Part shown: positions 63,931-64,000 of the stretch, in pieces | Layout of the letters: every line of letters starts with the position of its first letter | Numbering within the stretch: position 1 is the first letter of the stretch | Source of the DNA: Methylosarcina fibrata AML-C10 | Lineage (GTDB): Bacteria; Pseudomonadota; Gammaproteobacteria; Methylococcales; Methylomonadaceae | NCBI RefSeq assembly: GCF_000372865.1 | Contig: NZ_KB889965.1 | Location: forward strand, 4,423,786 to 4,487,785 | Direction: 5' to 3' | DNA length: 64,000 bases | Made by a program: the position numbers and the translations under genes | The notes under the pieces: generated by a model | What the model was told of the DNA's origin: nothing | What the model saw: the letters and a program-made list of their open reading frames with translations, nothing else | Databases searched by the model: none

Positions 63931-64000
63931 AGGGTTTTAAAAATCTGTCGGGGCCGGCTGGCTGAGGTGCGTGCGCTGCAAATGTATTTTTCATTATTAT

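Overview
The window looks like a chromosome segment of a gammaproteobacterial (type I) methanotroph or a close methylotrophic relative. The main evidence is a ribulose monophosphate (RuMP) block: hexulose-6-phosphate synthase, 6-phospho-3-hexuloisomerase, transketolase, transaldolase and class II fructose-bisphosphate aldolase lie together at about 15.8-23.8 kb, with ribulose-phosphate 3-epimerase at 35.5 kb. The order ftsY-ftsE-ftsX-rpoH, the mutY-yggX pair, the trp genes and a cytosolic copper-storage protein also fit. The genus cannot be fixed from sequence alone. No rRNA, tRNA or CRISPR array was recognised.

Layout. 0-5.7 kb: the end of a cytochrome c oxidase operon (ctaD tail, small assembly protein, ctaG, ctaE, a twin-TM protein on the other strand, SURF1, a Sco-like protein, heme A synthase). 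Heme A synthase runs without a stop codon into FtsY. 5.7-8.3 kb: ftsE, ftsX and rpoH, with a CIRCE (HrcA operator) element just before rpoH. 8.7-15.1 kb: a heavy-metal-domain/SafE membrane protein, cobO, a PfkB-type kinase, convergent dhaL and dhaK, and a HAD phosphatase. 15.8-23.9 kb: the RuMP block. Between transketolase and transaldolase sit two adjacent genes for low-complexity proteins built on one short motif, [S/T]-G-V-x-K-Y-L. One is soluble with 17 copies, mostly at a 20-residue period. The other is a single-pass membrane protein with four copies on its predicted cytoplasmic tail. This pair is the best candidate for an undescribed system; a multivalent scaffold that gathers RuMP enzymes at a membrane is an inference.

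23.9-32 kb: a lipoprotein, a UDP-sugar epimerase followed by the stub of a lost nucleotide-sugar dehydrogenase, an AP2-like protein in an AT-rich patch, a peroxiredoxin, an AsmA-family protein, mutY and yggX. 32-43.7 kb: a two-component system whose kinase has an internally duplicated sensor segment, an FAH-family hydrolase, rpe, trpE-trpG and trpD-trpC split by repeat elements, murI, a pteridine-reductase-like SDR facing folB-folK, and plsY.

43.9-58.7 kb: an accessory region of small envelope, stress and metal-handling proteins (RlpA, three BON proteins, ferritin-like, sugar dehydrogenase, two DUF883/YqjD proteins with YqjE/YqjK-like partners, EF-hand, SmbP, PRC-barrel, hemerythrin, copper-storage protein, DUF3309). 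58.7-63.9 kb: a 1747-residue MASE1-CHASE-GAF/PAS-GGDEF-EAL c-di-GMP protein on the minus strand.
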